Source: Embleya scabrispora DSM 41855 (GTDB lineage Bacteria; Actinomycetota; Actinomycetes; Streptomycetales; Streptomycetaceae). From it: a DNA stretch of 64,000 nt. Location of the stretch: the NCBI RefSeq assembly GCF_000372745.1, contig NZ_KB889596.1:62001-126000 (forward strand), given 5' to 3'. The notes beneath the pieces were generated by a model. That model saw only the letters and a program-made list of their open reading frames with translations. It did not search any database and had not been told where the DNA came from. Positions 32,877-41,197 of this stretch are shown in pieces (the first letter of the stretch is position 1; each line of letters begins with the position of its first letter). The translations under genes and the position numbers were made by a program.

Positions 32877-33992
32877 GTGACCCACGACGCAGCCCTCTAC
32901 CCCACAGACCGCCTCGGCCGCGCCCAGAAGGCAGCCGCCGACGCGGGACTGGACGCCCTGCTCATCTCGCCCGGCGCCGACCTGCGCTATCTCACCGGCT
33001 ACGAGGCGCTTCCGCTGGAGCGCCTCACGTGCCTGGTGGTGCCCGTCGGCGCCGACCCGTTCCTGGTCGTACCCGGCCTGGAGAAGCCCGCAGCCCTCGC
33101 GTCACCCGCGGGAGCGCTCGGCATCGACGTGGCCGGCTGGGCCGAGACCGACGACCCGTACGCCCTGATCGCCGACCGGCTGCCCGCGGGCGTGGCCCGG
33201 ATCGGCCTGGACAACCACATGTGGGCGGAGAAGGTGCTCGCCTTCCGCGCCGCGCTGCCCGCCGCGAAACAGTCGCTCGCCGGCGACGTGTTGCGCGAGT
33301 TGCGGATGCGCAAGTCCGCCGCCGAGGTGGCCGCGCTGCGCCGGGCCGGCGCCGCGATCGACCGGGTGCACGCCCGGGTGGGCGAGTGGCTGCGGGCGGG
33401 TCGCACCGAGCGCGAGGTCGGCGCGGACATCGCCGACGCGATCATCGCCGAGGGCCACGTCCGGGTGGACTTCGTGATCGTCGGCTCCGGCCCCAACGCC
33501 GCGAGCCCGCACCACGACGTGTCCGACCGGGTGATCGAGACCGGCGACGTGGTCGTGGTCGACATCGGCGGCACCACCGCCGACGGCTACTGCTCGGACG
33601 AGACGCGCACCTACAGCGTCGGCGAGCCGCCCGCGGAGTTCCGCCGCTACTACGACGTGCTGGAGCGCGCCCAGGCGGCCCAACTCGCCGCGGTGCGACC
33701 GGGGTTGACCTGCGAGGCACTCGACGCGGTGGGCCGCGACATGATCACCGAGGCGGGCTACGGCGAGTACTTCATCCACCGCACCGGCCACGGCATCGGC
33801 CTGGAGAGCCACGAGGAGCCGTACATCGTCGCGGGCAACCGCCTGCCCCTGGAGCCGGGCATGGCGTTCTCGATCGAGCCCGGCATCTACATCCCCGGCA
33901 CGCACGGCGCGCGAATCGAGGACATCGTGGTCTGCGCGGAGGACGGCGGCGATCCGATGAACCTGCGCCCGCACGGGTTGGTCGTGCTGTAA
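32877..33992 (+). CDS. M24B aminopeptidase (Xaa-Pro dipeptidase type)
   Basis: 371-residue metallopeptidase with a creatinase-like N-terminal domain and a pita-bread catalytic domain. The five metal ligands are present: Asp229 and Asp241 (VVVDIGG and GYCSDETRT), His305 (TGHGIGLESHE), Glu334 (FSIEPGIY) and Glu348 (RIEDIVV). It cleaves Xaa-Pro bonds in the cytosol, probably in peptide recycling. The spacing between the two Asp ligands is one residue longer than the most common DxxxxxxxxxxD spacing. GTG at 32877 is chosen on the promoter box and a family-like N-terminus. Confidence 0.92.
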   Translation: MTHDAALYPTDRLGRAQKAAADAGLDALLISPGADLRYLTGYEALPLERLTCLVVPVGADPFLVVPGLEKPAALASPAGALGIDVAGWAETDDPYALIADRLPAGVARIGLDNHMWAEKVLAFRAALPAAKQSLAGDVLRELRMRKSAAEVAALRRAGAAIDRVHARVGEWLRAGRTEREVGADIADAIIAEGHVRVDFVIVGSGPNAASPHHDVSDRVIETGDVVVVDIGGTTADGYCSDETRTYSVGEPPAEFRRYYDVLERAQAAQLAAVRPGLTCEALDAVGRDMITEAGYGEYFIHRTGHGIGLESHEEPYIVAGNRLPLEPGMAFSIEPGIYIPGTHGARIEDIVVCAEDGGDPMNLRPHGLVVL

Positions 33993-34026
33993 CCCGTTCG
34001 AGGCGGTCGGCCGCACCCGCCGTCCA

Positions 34027-34062
34027 CGAACGCCGGACGGGCCGTGATCGGCCCGGCGTTCG
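34027..34062 (+). terminator. Hairpin after M24 peptidase gene
   Basis: CGAACGCC pairs with GGCGTTCG and GGGCC with GGCCC around a 6-base loop, with a 4-base bulge on the left side; 35 bases after the stop codon. Confidence 0.5.
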
Positions 34063-34238
34063 CGGACCGGGGCGGGCCGGCCGCCTCGACGGGTGCCGGC
34101 GAGACCGCGTGGGTACCGGGTGGGCACGGGCGGTCGCCGTACGATCGTGCGCAACGACCGGGGGGCGAACCCCACCCGGTCCGCCGCCGGTCTCCGCCGG
34201 ATCCGGCCACCTCCGGACCGCACGGAAGGACGTCCTCC

Positions 34239-35387
34239 ATGCCCGTCACGCGCACGCTGCCCACCGACGAGTCCCGCGCCCTGCTCGACCTCACCCGGGA
34301 GATCACCGCTCGCGAGATCATCCCCCGGTCCGCCGCCGACGAGGCCGCCGGCCGCTTTCCGCGCGAGGTGTTCGAGACCCTCGGCGCCGCCGGACTGCTG
34401 TCGCTGCCGTACGCCGAGGAATACGGCGGCGGCCAGCAGCCGTACGAGGTCTACCTGCAAGTGCTCGAGGAACTGGCCGCCGGATGGCTGGCGATCGGCC
34501 TCGGGGTGTCGGTACACACGCTCGCGTGCCACCCGCTCGCCACGTTCGGCACGACCGAGCAGCGGGACGCGCACCTGCCCGCGATGTTGTCCGGCGACCT
34601 GCTCGGCGCGTACTGCCTGTCCGAGCCGCACTCGGGCTCGGATGCGGCGGCGCTGAGCACCAAGGCGGTGGCCGACGACGACGAGTACGTGCTCACCGGA
34701 ACCAAGGCGTGGATCACACACGGCGGCGTGGCCGACTTCTACACCGTGCTGGCGCGCACCTCGCCGGAGGGTTCGCGGGGGATCAGCGCGTTCCTGGTCG
34801 ACGCCGGGACACCGGGCCTGGCCGCCGCCGCGCCCGAGCACAAGATGGGAATGCGCTCCTCGCCCACCGCGCAGATCCACCTGGACGGCGCCCGGGTCCC
34901 GGCGCGGCGCCGGATCGGCGCCGAGGGTCAGGGCTTCCCGATCGCGCTCGCCGCGCTCGACTGCGGCCGGCTGGGCATCGCCGCGTGCGCCACCGGAGTG
35001 GCCCAGGCCGCGCTGGAGCTGGCGAGCGACTACGCCAAGAACCGCTCGCAGTTCGGCGGCCCGATCGCCGACAAGCAGGGCATCCGCTTCATGCTCGCCG
35101 ACATGGCCACCGCGATCGAGGCGGGCCGCGCGCTCTACCTGTCCGCGGCCCGACTGCGCGACGCGGGACTGCCGTTCGGCCGCCAGGCGGCGATGGCCAA
35201 GCTGTTCTGCACGGACGCCGTGATGCGGGTGACGATCGACGCGGTACAGATCCTCGGCGGCTACGGCTACACCACCGACTTCCCGGCGGAGCGCTACCTG
35301 CGCGAGGCCAAGTGCCTCCAGATCGTCGAGGGCACCAACCAGATCCAACGCATGGTCATCGCGCGGGACCTGCTGCTGCACGGATGA
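34239..35387 (+). CDS. Acyl-CoA dehydrogenase
   Basis: 382-residue FAD-dependent acyl-CoA dehydrogenase that introduces the alpha-beta double bond of acyl-CoA. Signatures are LSEPHSGSDAAAL (FAD/substrate loop), TGTKAWITHGGVADF, RSQFGGPIADKQGIRFMLADM, and LGGYGYTTDFPAERYLREAK followed by IVEGTNQIQ, which carries the catalytic glutamate. A homotetramer in the cytosol is expected, donating electrons to ETF. GGAAGGA lies upstream of the ATG. A terminator hairpin follows, then a MarR gene on the same strand. Confidence 0.95.
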   Translation: MPVTRTLPTDESRALLDLTREITAREIIPRSAADEAAGRFPREVFETLGAAGLLSLPYAEEYGGGQQPYEVYLQVLEELAAGWLAIGLGVSVHTLACHPLATFGTTEQRDAHLPAMLSGDLLGAYCLSEPHSGSDAAALSTKAVADDDEYVLTGTKAWITHGGVADFYTVLARTSPEGSRGISAFLVDAGTPGLAAAAPEHKMGMRSSPTAQIHLDGARVPARRRIGAEGQGFPIALAALDCGRLGIAACATGVAQAALELASDYAKNRSQFGGPIADKQGIRFMLADMATAIEAGRALYLSAARLRDAGLPFGRQAAMAKLFCTDAVMRVTIDAVQILGGYGYTTDFPAERYLREAKCLQIVEGTNQIQRMVIARDLLLHG

Positions 35388-35420
35388 GCGCGCGCGGCCT
35401 GGTCGGAAACGGCGGGAACG

Positions 35421-35465
35421 GGCCCACCGCGACGGCGAAGCAGACCGTCGTCGCCGCGGTGGGCC
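35421..35465 (+). terminator. Hairpin between acyl-CoA dehydrogenase and marR
   Basis: GGCCCACCGCG and CGCGGTGGGCC form 11 pairs, with a smaller ACGG/CCGT stem inside. It sits 34 bases after the dehydrogenase stop codon. Confidence 0.55.
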
Positions 35466-35578
35466 TGGTGGTTTGTGCCTTCGAGGGCTGGTGACGGGGG
35501 TCGGGTACGGTTGCCGGATCCGGGGAGTCGCGCTTCGCACTCGAAGCCGAACGGGTCGGGCACGAGGAGGCAGCGGGC

Positions 35579-36073
35579 ATGGCGACGGAGCGCACCTCGA
35601 CGGCGGCGGAGGCCGAGGACGGCCTGAGCACGGACGAGGCGATCCGGGCGATGTTGCTGCTGATGCCGAGGGTGGCCGCCCGGCTCAAGCGCACCCGGAT
35701 CCCCGAGCGGTTGCGCTCGATGAACCTGGCCCCGCGGCACCTGTCGCTGCTGGCCTATCTGCTCTTCGACGGCCCGATGTCGGTCAATGAACTGGCCGCG
35801 CGGCTGGAGGTGGCGCCGACCACGGTCAGCCTGATGGTCAGCGACCTGGGTCGGCAGGGTGTCCTGGAGCGGCACACCGACCCCGCCGACCGACGCCGCT
35901 CGATCGTGGCGATCACCGAGGATCCGCAGACCCGGACCGCGATCGAGAACTGGCTCGCGAACGGCGCCGACGCCTGGCGCCGGGCCTTCGACCCCCTGTC
36001 GCCGGAGCAGCGGGCAATGTTCGTGCGCACGATGGGCGCCTACGAGAGCGGGGCCGTACGCGAGCCGCAGTGA
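35579..36073 (+). CDS. MarR-family transcriptional regulator
   Basis: 164-residue MarR protein. The HTH is MSVNELAARLEVAPTTVSLMV and the wing contains DPADRRRSIVAITED. GAGGAGG nine bases upstream makes the ATG at 35579 secure. N-terminal residues 1-20 are polar and probably disordered. It follows the acyl-CoA dehydrogenase gene but is separated from it by a hairpin, so control of that gene is possible rather than shown. Confidence 0.92.
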   Translation: MATERTSTAAEAEDGLSTDEAIRAMLLLMPRVAARLKRTRIPERLRSMNLAPRHLSLLAYLLFDGPMSVNELAARLEVAPTTVSLMVSDLGRQGVLERHTDPADRRRSIVAITEDPQTRTAIENWLANGADAWRRAFDPLSPEQRAMFVRTMGAYESGAVREPQ

Positions 36074-36270
36074 GCGGCGCGTGGGTTGCGGGCTGCCGGG
36101 TCGGCGGACGGGCCGAGCGGGCGCAGCGCGAGCACCGCGGGTGCGGGGCCGGCCCGCACGCCGAACGAGTCGCCGGGCCCGGCCACTTCCTCCGCGCGGC
36201 TCGTTGTGGCCGCCGCCCTCACCGGGTCGGCGCGAGGAACTGCCGGAGCCCGGGGGGCGTCTCGACGACC

Positions 36271-36807
36271 ATGACGGAACCCACAACGCCATCCCACTCG
36301 TTCCCGTGCCTGCGGCCCGCGCGACTCGGCGACCTGGACGTGATCGTCGACCTGCACACCCGAGCCCGCGCCGCCTACTACCGGAGCGGTGGAGCGGCCG
36401 AGCACGAGATCGAGGACCCGAGCCACCCGGACCCCCTCGCCCACCGTCGGGACGCGTGGCGGCGGGCGGTCGACACCGACGCCCGGACGGTGGTGTGCGC
36501 GGTGGCCGGTGAACGTGTGGTGGGCGTCGCGGCGATGGGGCGCGTGCCGGGGCCGGCCGGCGAGCTGTACCAGATCCACGTGCTCCCGGGGCACTGGGGA
36601 CAGGGCGTCGGCAGCGCGTTGCACGCCGCCTTCGTGCGGTTCCTGGACCGGGAGCGGCTGCCCGAGGGGCGCGTGGAGGCATGGCGGCGCAACGAGCGCG
36701 CGATGGCCTTCTACGCCCGCCACGGCTGGTCCCCGAGCGGTGACCACCGGCCGGGGCCCGCCGGGGGCGACTATGTGCGGATGCGGTTGGCCGCGGCGGC
36801 GGGGTGA
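36271..36807 (+). CDS. GNAT-family N-acetyltransferase
   Basis: 178-residue acetyltransferase. The CoA-binding region LYQIHVLPGHWGQGVGSALHAAFVRFL and the C-terminal NERAMAFYARHGWSPSGD are clear GNAT signatures. N-terminal part CLRPARLGDLDVIVDLHTRAR forms the acceptor side with the motif RAAYYRSGGAAEHEIEDP. Substrate unknown. The nearest purine-rich stretch (GGGGGG) is about 14 bases before the ATG, so the start is reasonable but not certain. Confidence 0.88.
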   Translation: MTEPTTPSHSFPCLRPARLGDLDVIVDLHTRARAAYYRSGGAAEHEIEDPSHPDPLAHRRDAWRRAVDTDARTVVCAVAGERVVGVAAMGRVPGPAGELYQIHVLPGHWGQGVGSALHAAFVRFLDRERLPEGRVEAWRRNERAMAFYARHGWSPSGDHRPGPAGGDYVRMRLAAAAG

Positions 36808-36838
36808 CACGGCGCGTGGGACGGGCCGACTCGCCGGT

Positions 36839-37204
36839 TCACGTGGTGTGTGAGAACGGCTGGGCGCGCCAGTCCAGGCCCGCCGGGAGCACCGTGACCA
36901 CGGAACGCGCCGGCGCCGGCGAGGTGGGGTCGGCGGCCCGGTCGACCGGATCCCCGAACGCCGTGCCCGAGCCCGGGCAGGCGCGAATCCCGAACGGGTC
37001 CCGCGCGCTGGGGCACACCGCGTGGTCCGGCACCACCGACGCGTCGTCGGCGCCTGCCGCGACCAGCACCACGCCGCACCGCGGGCACGCCCGTCGCTCG
37101 CCGGTGGACCGGTCCGCATCCGGGTCGGGTTCGAACGCGTCGTCCAAGTCCTCGACGAGAACGCGCGGTCGAGTGCCTGCGGGCGCGTCTACGGCGATAC
37201 TCAT
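36839..37204 (-). CDS. Small protein with a Cys-rich middle, function unknown
   Basis: 121-residue protein not recognised as a known family. Residues 25-65 contain CPRCG followed later by VCPSARDPFGIRACPGSG, giving four cysteines that could bind zinc in a ribbon-like fold. The N-terminal part is acidic (VEDLDDAFEPDPDADRS). AGGGGGA sits eight bases before the ATG at 37204, which supports translation. It converges on the GNAT gene with a 31-base gap. Confidence 0.6.
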   Translation of the reverse strand: MSIAVDAPAGTRPRVLVEDLDDAFEPDPDADRSTGERRACPRCGVVLVAAGADDASVVPDHAVCPSARDPFGIRACPGSGTAFGDPVDRAADPTSPAPARSVVTVLPAGLDWRAQPFSHTT

Positions 37205-37445
37205 GGGGCTCCCCCTGTCGCCACAGCGCCGTGGTGACGGCGCGCTCCGCCGACGATAGTGCGCCCGACCGGAACGTTGCAGTACCCATCGGACGCCGAT
37301 CGGCACGATGCGGGAATCGTCCCCAATCCTCCCACCGAGCCGAGCCCGAGCAACGCCTCGGCAGTCGATCCTCGTTTGATCACGCCCGCGGCCGGCACCT
37401 CCTCGACCGCGCCGGCGCCCGCCCCGGCATCGACGCCGTCGCTCC

Positions 37446-38606
37446 TCAGGCGCCCTGCATGCGCACGATCTGCAGCGCGATCATCAGATTCAGCCGCAGA
37501 TGCGGATCCTGGGTGAACGGCCCCAACAGCCGCTCCAGCTTGGTGATCCGATACCGCAACGTGTTGTAGTGCACGTAGAGCCGGCGTGCGGTCTCGGCGA
37601 CGTTGAGGTTCGTGTCCAGCAATGCCTGCAACGTGTTCCGCAGGTCCGCCGCCTCCGGATCGCGCGGGTGGGCCAACGAGCGCAACGCCTCGCGCGCGAA
37701 GCGGTCCAGCTCGCCCGGATCCGGAATCAGACTCAGCAGCCGGAAGACGCCCAACCGGTCGAAGTCCGCCACCGCGCCCGGCCCGTGGATGCGCCGACCC
37801 GCCGCCACCGCGCGTCGGGCCTGTTCGTACGCGGCCGGCAACGCGTCCAGGGATTGCGCCGGTCGGCTGATGCCGGTGCCGAACGAGCGGATCACGCCGG
37901 CGCAGTCCGCGTGCACCACCGCCGCGAGTTCGGCCACCAGCCGTGCGGACTGCCCGTCGTCCGGCGCACCGAGCAGGACGACCACCTCGCGCGGATACGC
38001 CGCGACGACCGCCTCGGGCGCCCGGGCGGCGACCACGGTGGACCAGGCGAGTGCCAGCGCCTCCTGTTCGGCCCGAATCGCCCGCGCGTCGCCGCTCGCC
38101 GCGGGCGGATCGGCCTCGGCGACCACGACCAGCAGCGGACCGCTCGGCAGCGCGGTCCATCCGGTGAGGTCGGTGCCGCGTCCGCTGAGCAGGTCGCGCA
38201 TCAGATCACTGCGGTACTTGGCATCCGATGCGGCCTGGGCGAGTCGGCCCGCGAGCCCGACCGCGGTTTCCACGATCGGCCGCCCGGCCGGGTGCGGGAC
38301 CTTCGCCGGAGCGACGGGGGCCGGTGCGGCGTCCGCGCCCGCGGCCGAACCGGACGGCGGGCACGACTCCTCACCCGCCTCCCACGCCGTCGAGGCCCCC
38401 GCCACCCGGGCCTGCGGCACCGACGTCGGCTCGGGGGCACTCGCCCCACCGCCCACCGCCTTGCGCCGCCGCGGCGGCAGCCGGCGCGGGGTCGCGCCGG
38501 CCACCACCGCACGCGCGATCCCGCTCCCGACGCCGCTGTCGTCACCGGGACGAAGCGGTGGTTCGCCCCCGGTTTCCGCTCCGCCCACGTCCCCGAGGTT
38601 GCCCAT
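37446..38606 (-). CDS. PucR/CdaR-type transcriptional regulator
   Basis: 386-residue regulator with a low-complexity N-terminal 115 residues, a central GGDEF-like CdaR domain (about 150-300), and the C-terminal PucR helix-turn-helix: LRNTLQALLDTNLNVAETARRLYVHYNTLRYRITKLERLL. These activators usually sense a nutrient and control purine, sugar or amino-acid genes. No target gene is evident next to it. The ATG at 38606 has TACGGT ending six bases upstream and no ribosome-binding site, indicating a leaderless mRNA. Confidence 0.88.
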   Translation of the reverse strand: MGNLGDVGGAETGGEPPLRPGDDSGVGSGIARAVVAGATPRRLPPRRRKAVGGGASAPEPTSVPQARVAGASTAWEAGEESCPPSGSAAGADAAPAPVAPAKVPHPAGRPIVETAVGLAGRLAQAASDAKYRSDLMRDLLSGRGTDLTGWTALPSGPLLVVVAEADPPAASGDARAIRAEQEALALAWSTVVAARAPEAVVAAYPREVVVLLGAPDDGQSARLVAELAAVVHADCAGVIRSFGTGISRPAQSLDALPAAYEQARRAVAAGRRIHGPGAVADFDRLGVFRLLSLIPDPGELDRFAREALRSLAHPRDPEAADLRNTLQALLDTNLNVAETARRLYVHYNTLRYRITKLERLLGPFTQDPHLRLNLMIALQIVRMQGA

Positions 38607-38612
38607 ATACCG

Positions 38613-38618
38613 ACCGTA
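38613..38618 (-). promoter_or_regulatory. -10 box for leaderless pucR-type transcript
   Basis: TACGGT on the minus strand followed by six bases and the ATG at 38606. Confidence 0.45.
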
Positions 38619-38760
38619 GCGTTACGAACACGAGCGCGTCAGCACCGCGGAGAGCGTGCGGGCAGTGCACACCCGGAGTGCGCGGGGCGCACGATCCCCC
38701 GATTCGACGGCCGGCCCGGGGAGAGCACGATCCGTCCGGAGATCAACCGGCGTGGCGTGC

Positions 38761-38790
38761 TTGACCGTTGTGTCCGGATCGCCATAGCTT
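38761..38790 (+). promoter_or_regulatory. HrdB-type promoter: TTGACC-N18-TAGCTT
   Basis: TTGACC (38761-38766) and TAGCTT (38785-38790) are separated by 18 bases, a good match to the housekeeping TTGAC-N16-18-TAnnnT consensus. Expected start near 38797. Confidence 0.55.
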
Positions 38791-38796
38791 GCGGTT

Positions 38797-38873
38797 CAGC
38801 GGTAGTGCCGAATCGTTCCCCGGCCCCGCGTCGAGACGAAGCCTCCGGTCGTTCCCCCGCGACCGGGGGCTTC
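38797..38873 (+). ncRNA. Candidate small RNA or attenuated leader (about 77 nt)
   Basis: Starting at the predicted transcription start and ending with the stem 38838-38851/38860-38873, which has 14 base pairs (one T-G) around an 8-base loop. No open frame with a ribosome-binding site is visible inside. Either a short stand-alone RNA or an attenuator in the long 5' leader of the AAA ATPase gene. Prediction only. Confidence 0.4.
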
Positions 38874-39228
38874 CTCGTACCGTGTCCGTTCGGTCGGCGC
38901 CCACCCCTTGGCCCTTCGGGCTCCGGCACACCACCGCCCACCCCCGAGAGCGGCACCTCACCACCCCAAATACCGTTCGCCCCTCGGATTGCCGGGCCCC
39001 GCTCGGTACGATGCGCGGGGACGAACGCGTGGCGATGCGGACACCATCCGTGACCGCCTCGCGCAAGCCGGCGTGACGGGCAGCGGAACGGGAGAGGCTC
39101 TAAGGGGCGTCGCCGATCGGGCGGAATGGACGCACCGGGATTCATCGGCAGCGGGCCGACATCCTCTCGAAGTCCCCTCGGGGACACGGGCACGCGGAGA
39201 GGACCGGCCGGGGGAAGGGGGGTCCACC

Positions 39229-41091
39229 GTGGGACAGACCGAACGTGGCGCACGCACCGGAAGTCCGGCCGAACTGGCGTGGTTGCGCGGCATGGACGCC
39301 TATGTCGCCGGCGAATACGGCCAGGCGGAGGTGCAGTTCCGGGCCGCGGTCGAGGCCGACCCGGGCATGGCCGACGCCTGGCTGGGGTTGCATGCGCTCA
39401 AGGTGGAGGTGGCCACCGCCGTGGTGGCCATGCACACCCATCGAGAACGTTTCGGCGAGCAACGCGCGAAATACGGTCGGCCGCTGAACTCCTGGTACTG
39501 GCTGGGCTGGTGGGTGCAACTGGTCCTGGAGACCCCGCGCGACCTGGCCCTGGCCCACGCATCGCACTGGTTGGACGGGCGCCACCTGCCCGAGTTGGAC
39601 GCGGCGCTGGCCCTGTGCCCACCCGCCGAACAGGACGCGGCCACCCGCTTCCTCCTCGCCTGTCGGGCCTACCTGGGCAAGGACTGGCAGCAACTGCTGC
39701 GGCACACCGCGGGCTTGGACGACGACGCGCTGCTCGGCGTGGAGGCGGGCCTGTTCGCCGGCATGGCCCGGGTCCGCCTGGGTCTGTACGCCAAGGCCGA
39801 ACAGGTGCTTGCCACCGCCCTGGTGCGCTGCCGCTCGGAGCATCCACAGCGCAAGGAGTTGCGCTACTGGCTCGCCCGCGCGTACGAGGAGACCGGTCGC
39901 ACCCCGGCCGCGCTGCCGTTGTACCGGGCCGTGCACCAGGCGGACCCCTCGTTCATGGACACCGCCGCACGGCTGTCCTCGCTGGCGGCCGGCGAACCGC
40001 TGGACGAGTACGGCGGGATGACCGCGCGCCTGGCCGGTCCCGTGGTCGGCCGGGGCCCGCTCCCGGACGTGTTGCCGCCGATACCCGCGACCGCTCCCCC
40101 ACCGGCCGGGCCGCCGCCCGCCGCCGAGATCGAGCGCGAGCCGGACCCGACCCCCGACGGCGACGACCTCGACCGCCGGCTTGACGCGGACGTGCGGGTG
40201 GCCGGCCGCGCCGCGCCGATGCGCCCGGCCGCCGCTCCCGAGGAACTCGCGCTGGTACTGGCCGAATTGGAGTCGATGGTCGGCCTGGAGCCGGTCAAGC
40301 GGCAGGTGCGCGCGTTGTCCGCGCAGATGCGGATGGCCCGGCTGCGCGAGGCCCAGGGTCTGCCCGCGCAGGCGCCCAAGCGGCACTTCGTCTTCTCCGG
40401 CCCCTCCGGCACCGGCAAAACCACCGTGGCCCGACTGCTCGGCCGGGTCTTCGCCGCGCTGGGACTGCTGGAAAGCGACCGTCTGGTCGAGGCGCAACGC
40501 TCCGACCTGGTCGGCGAGTACCTGGGCCAAACGGCGGTCAAGACCAGCGAGTTGATCGACTCGGCGCTGGGCGGCGTGCTGTTCGTGGACGAGGCGTACG
40601 GCCTGACCAACGTGGGCTACTCCAAGGGTGACGCGTACGGCGACGAGGCGCTCCAGGTGCTGCTCAAGCGGGCCGAGGACGATCGCGACCGGCTGGTGAT
40701 CATCCTGGCCGGCTACCCGGAGGGCATGGACCGGCTGCTCACCTCGAATCCGGGTCTGATGTCGCGGTTCACCACCCGGGTCGAGTTCCCCTCGTACGGC
40801 GCCGAGGACTTGGCCCGGATCGCCGAGGTGATGGCGGCCGGCGGTGGGGACACATGGGACGAGGACGCGGCGGCCGAATTGCGCAGCATCACCGGCCACG
40901 TGCGCGAGCAGGGCTGGATCGACGAATTGGGCAACGCCCGCTTCGTCCGCACTCTGTACGAGAAGTGCTGCATGTACCGTGATGTGCGCCTGGTCGAGTT
41001 GCCGGACGGCCCGGACCTGGCCGAGTTGACCACGCTGCGCCTGTCCGACCTGTTCCAGGCGTACGGGGATCTGGCGGACGGCCGGGGATAG
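39229..41091 (+). CDS. TPR-AAA ATPase (CbxX/CfqX, EccA-like)
   Basis: 620-residue protein with a TPR-like helical N-terminal half (residues 15-270) and a C-terminal AAA+ domain of the CbxX/CfqX family. Walker A is FSGPSGTGKTTVARLL, Walker B GVLFVDEAYGL, and RFTTRVEFPSY follows with the sensor and arginine-finger region. The layout matches EccA, the ATPase of type VII secretion, but no ESX or WXG100 genes are in the window, so the partner is unknown. The GTG at 39229 has a strong GGAAGGGGGG ribosome-binding site. A Pro-rich linker (about 285-330) joins the halves. Confidence 0.92.
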   Translation: MGQTERGARTGSPAELAWLRGMDAYVAGEYGQAEVQFRAAVEADPGMADAWLGLHALKVEVATAVVAMHTHRERFGEQRAKYGRPLNSWYWLGWWVQLVLETPRDLALAHASHWLDGRHLPELDAALALCPPAEQDAATRFLLACRAYLGKDWQQLLRHTAGLDDDALLGVEAGLFAGMARVRLGLYAKAEQVLATALVRCRSEHPQRKELRYWLARAYEETGRTPAALPLYRAVHQADPSFMDTAARLSSLAAGEPLDEYGGMTARLAGPVVGRGPLPDVLPPIPATAPPPAGPPPAAEIEREPDPTPDGDDLDRRLDADVRVAGRAAPMRPAAAPEELALVLAELESMVGLEPVKRQVRALSAQMRMARLREAQGLPAQAPKRHFVFSGPSGTGKTTVARLLGRVFAALGLLESDRLVEAQRSDLVGEYLGQTAVKTSELIDSALGGVLFVDEAYGLTNVGYSKGDAYGDEALQVLLKRAEDDRDRLVIILAGYPEGMDRLLTSNPGLMSRFTTRVEFPSYGAEDLARIAEVMAAGGGDTWDEDAAAELRSITGHVREQGWIDELGNARFVRTLYEKCCMYRDVRLVELPDGPDLAELTTLRLSDLFQAYGDLADGRG

Positions 41092-41197
41092 CCCGGCGAC
41101 GCACGGGTAGGGCTATCCGGTCATCGCTTTCTTGCCGATGGCCGGGCTCGGCAGGAACGCGCCCCGCCGCCGGTCGAGCAGGACGGAAGGGTCTCCC

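Larger units (their letters stand above)
38607..39228. other. 622-bp gene-free region with promoter and hairpin
   Basis: No protein-coding gene is convincing. It holds the pucR promoter (38613-38618), a housekeeping-type promoter on the plus strand (38761-38790), a strong hairpin (38838-38873), and the ribosome-binding site of the AAA ATPase gene (GGAAGGGGGG just before 39229). Confidence 0.55.

Noticed and set aside
38790-38830. tRNA-like D-arm GGTTCAGCGGTAG
   Set aside because: No T-loop, anticodon arm or acceptor stem can be drawn around it; resemblance is by chance.
38958-39228. N-terminal extension of the AAA ATPase or a c-di-AMP riboswitch in its leader
   Set aside because: The GTG at 39229 has a strong ribosome-binding site; no conserved riboswitch blocks could be aligned by eye.
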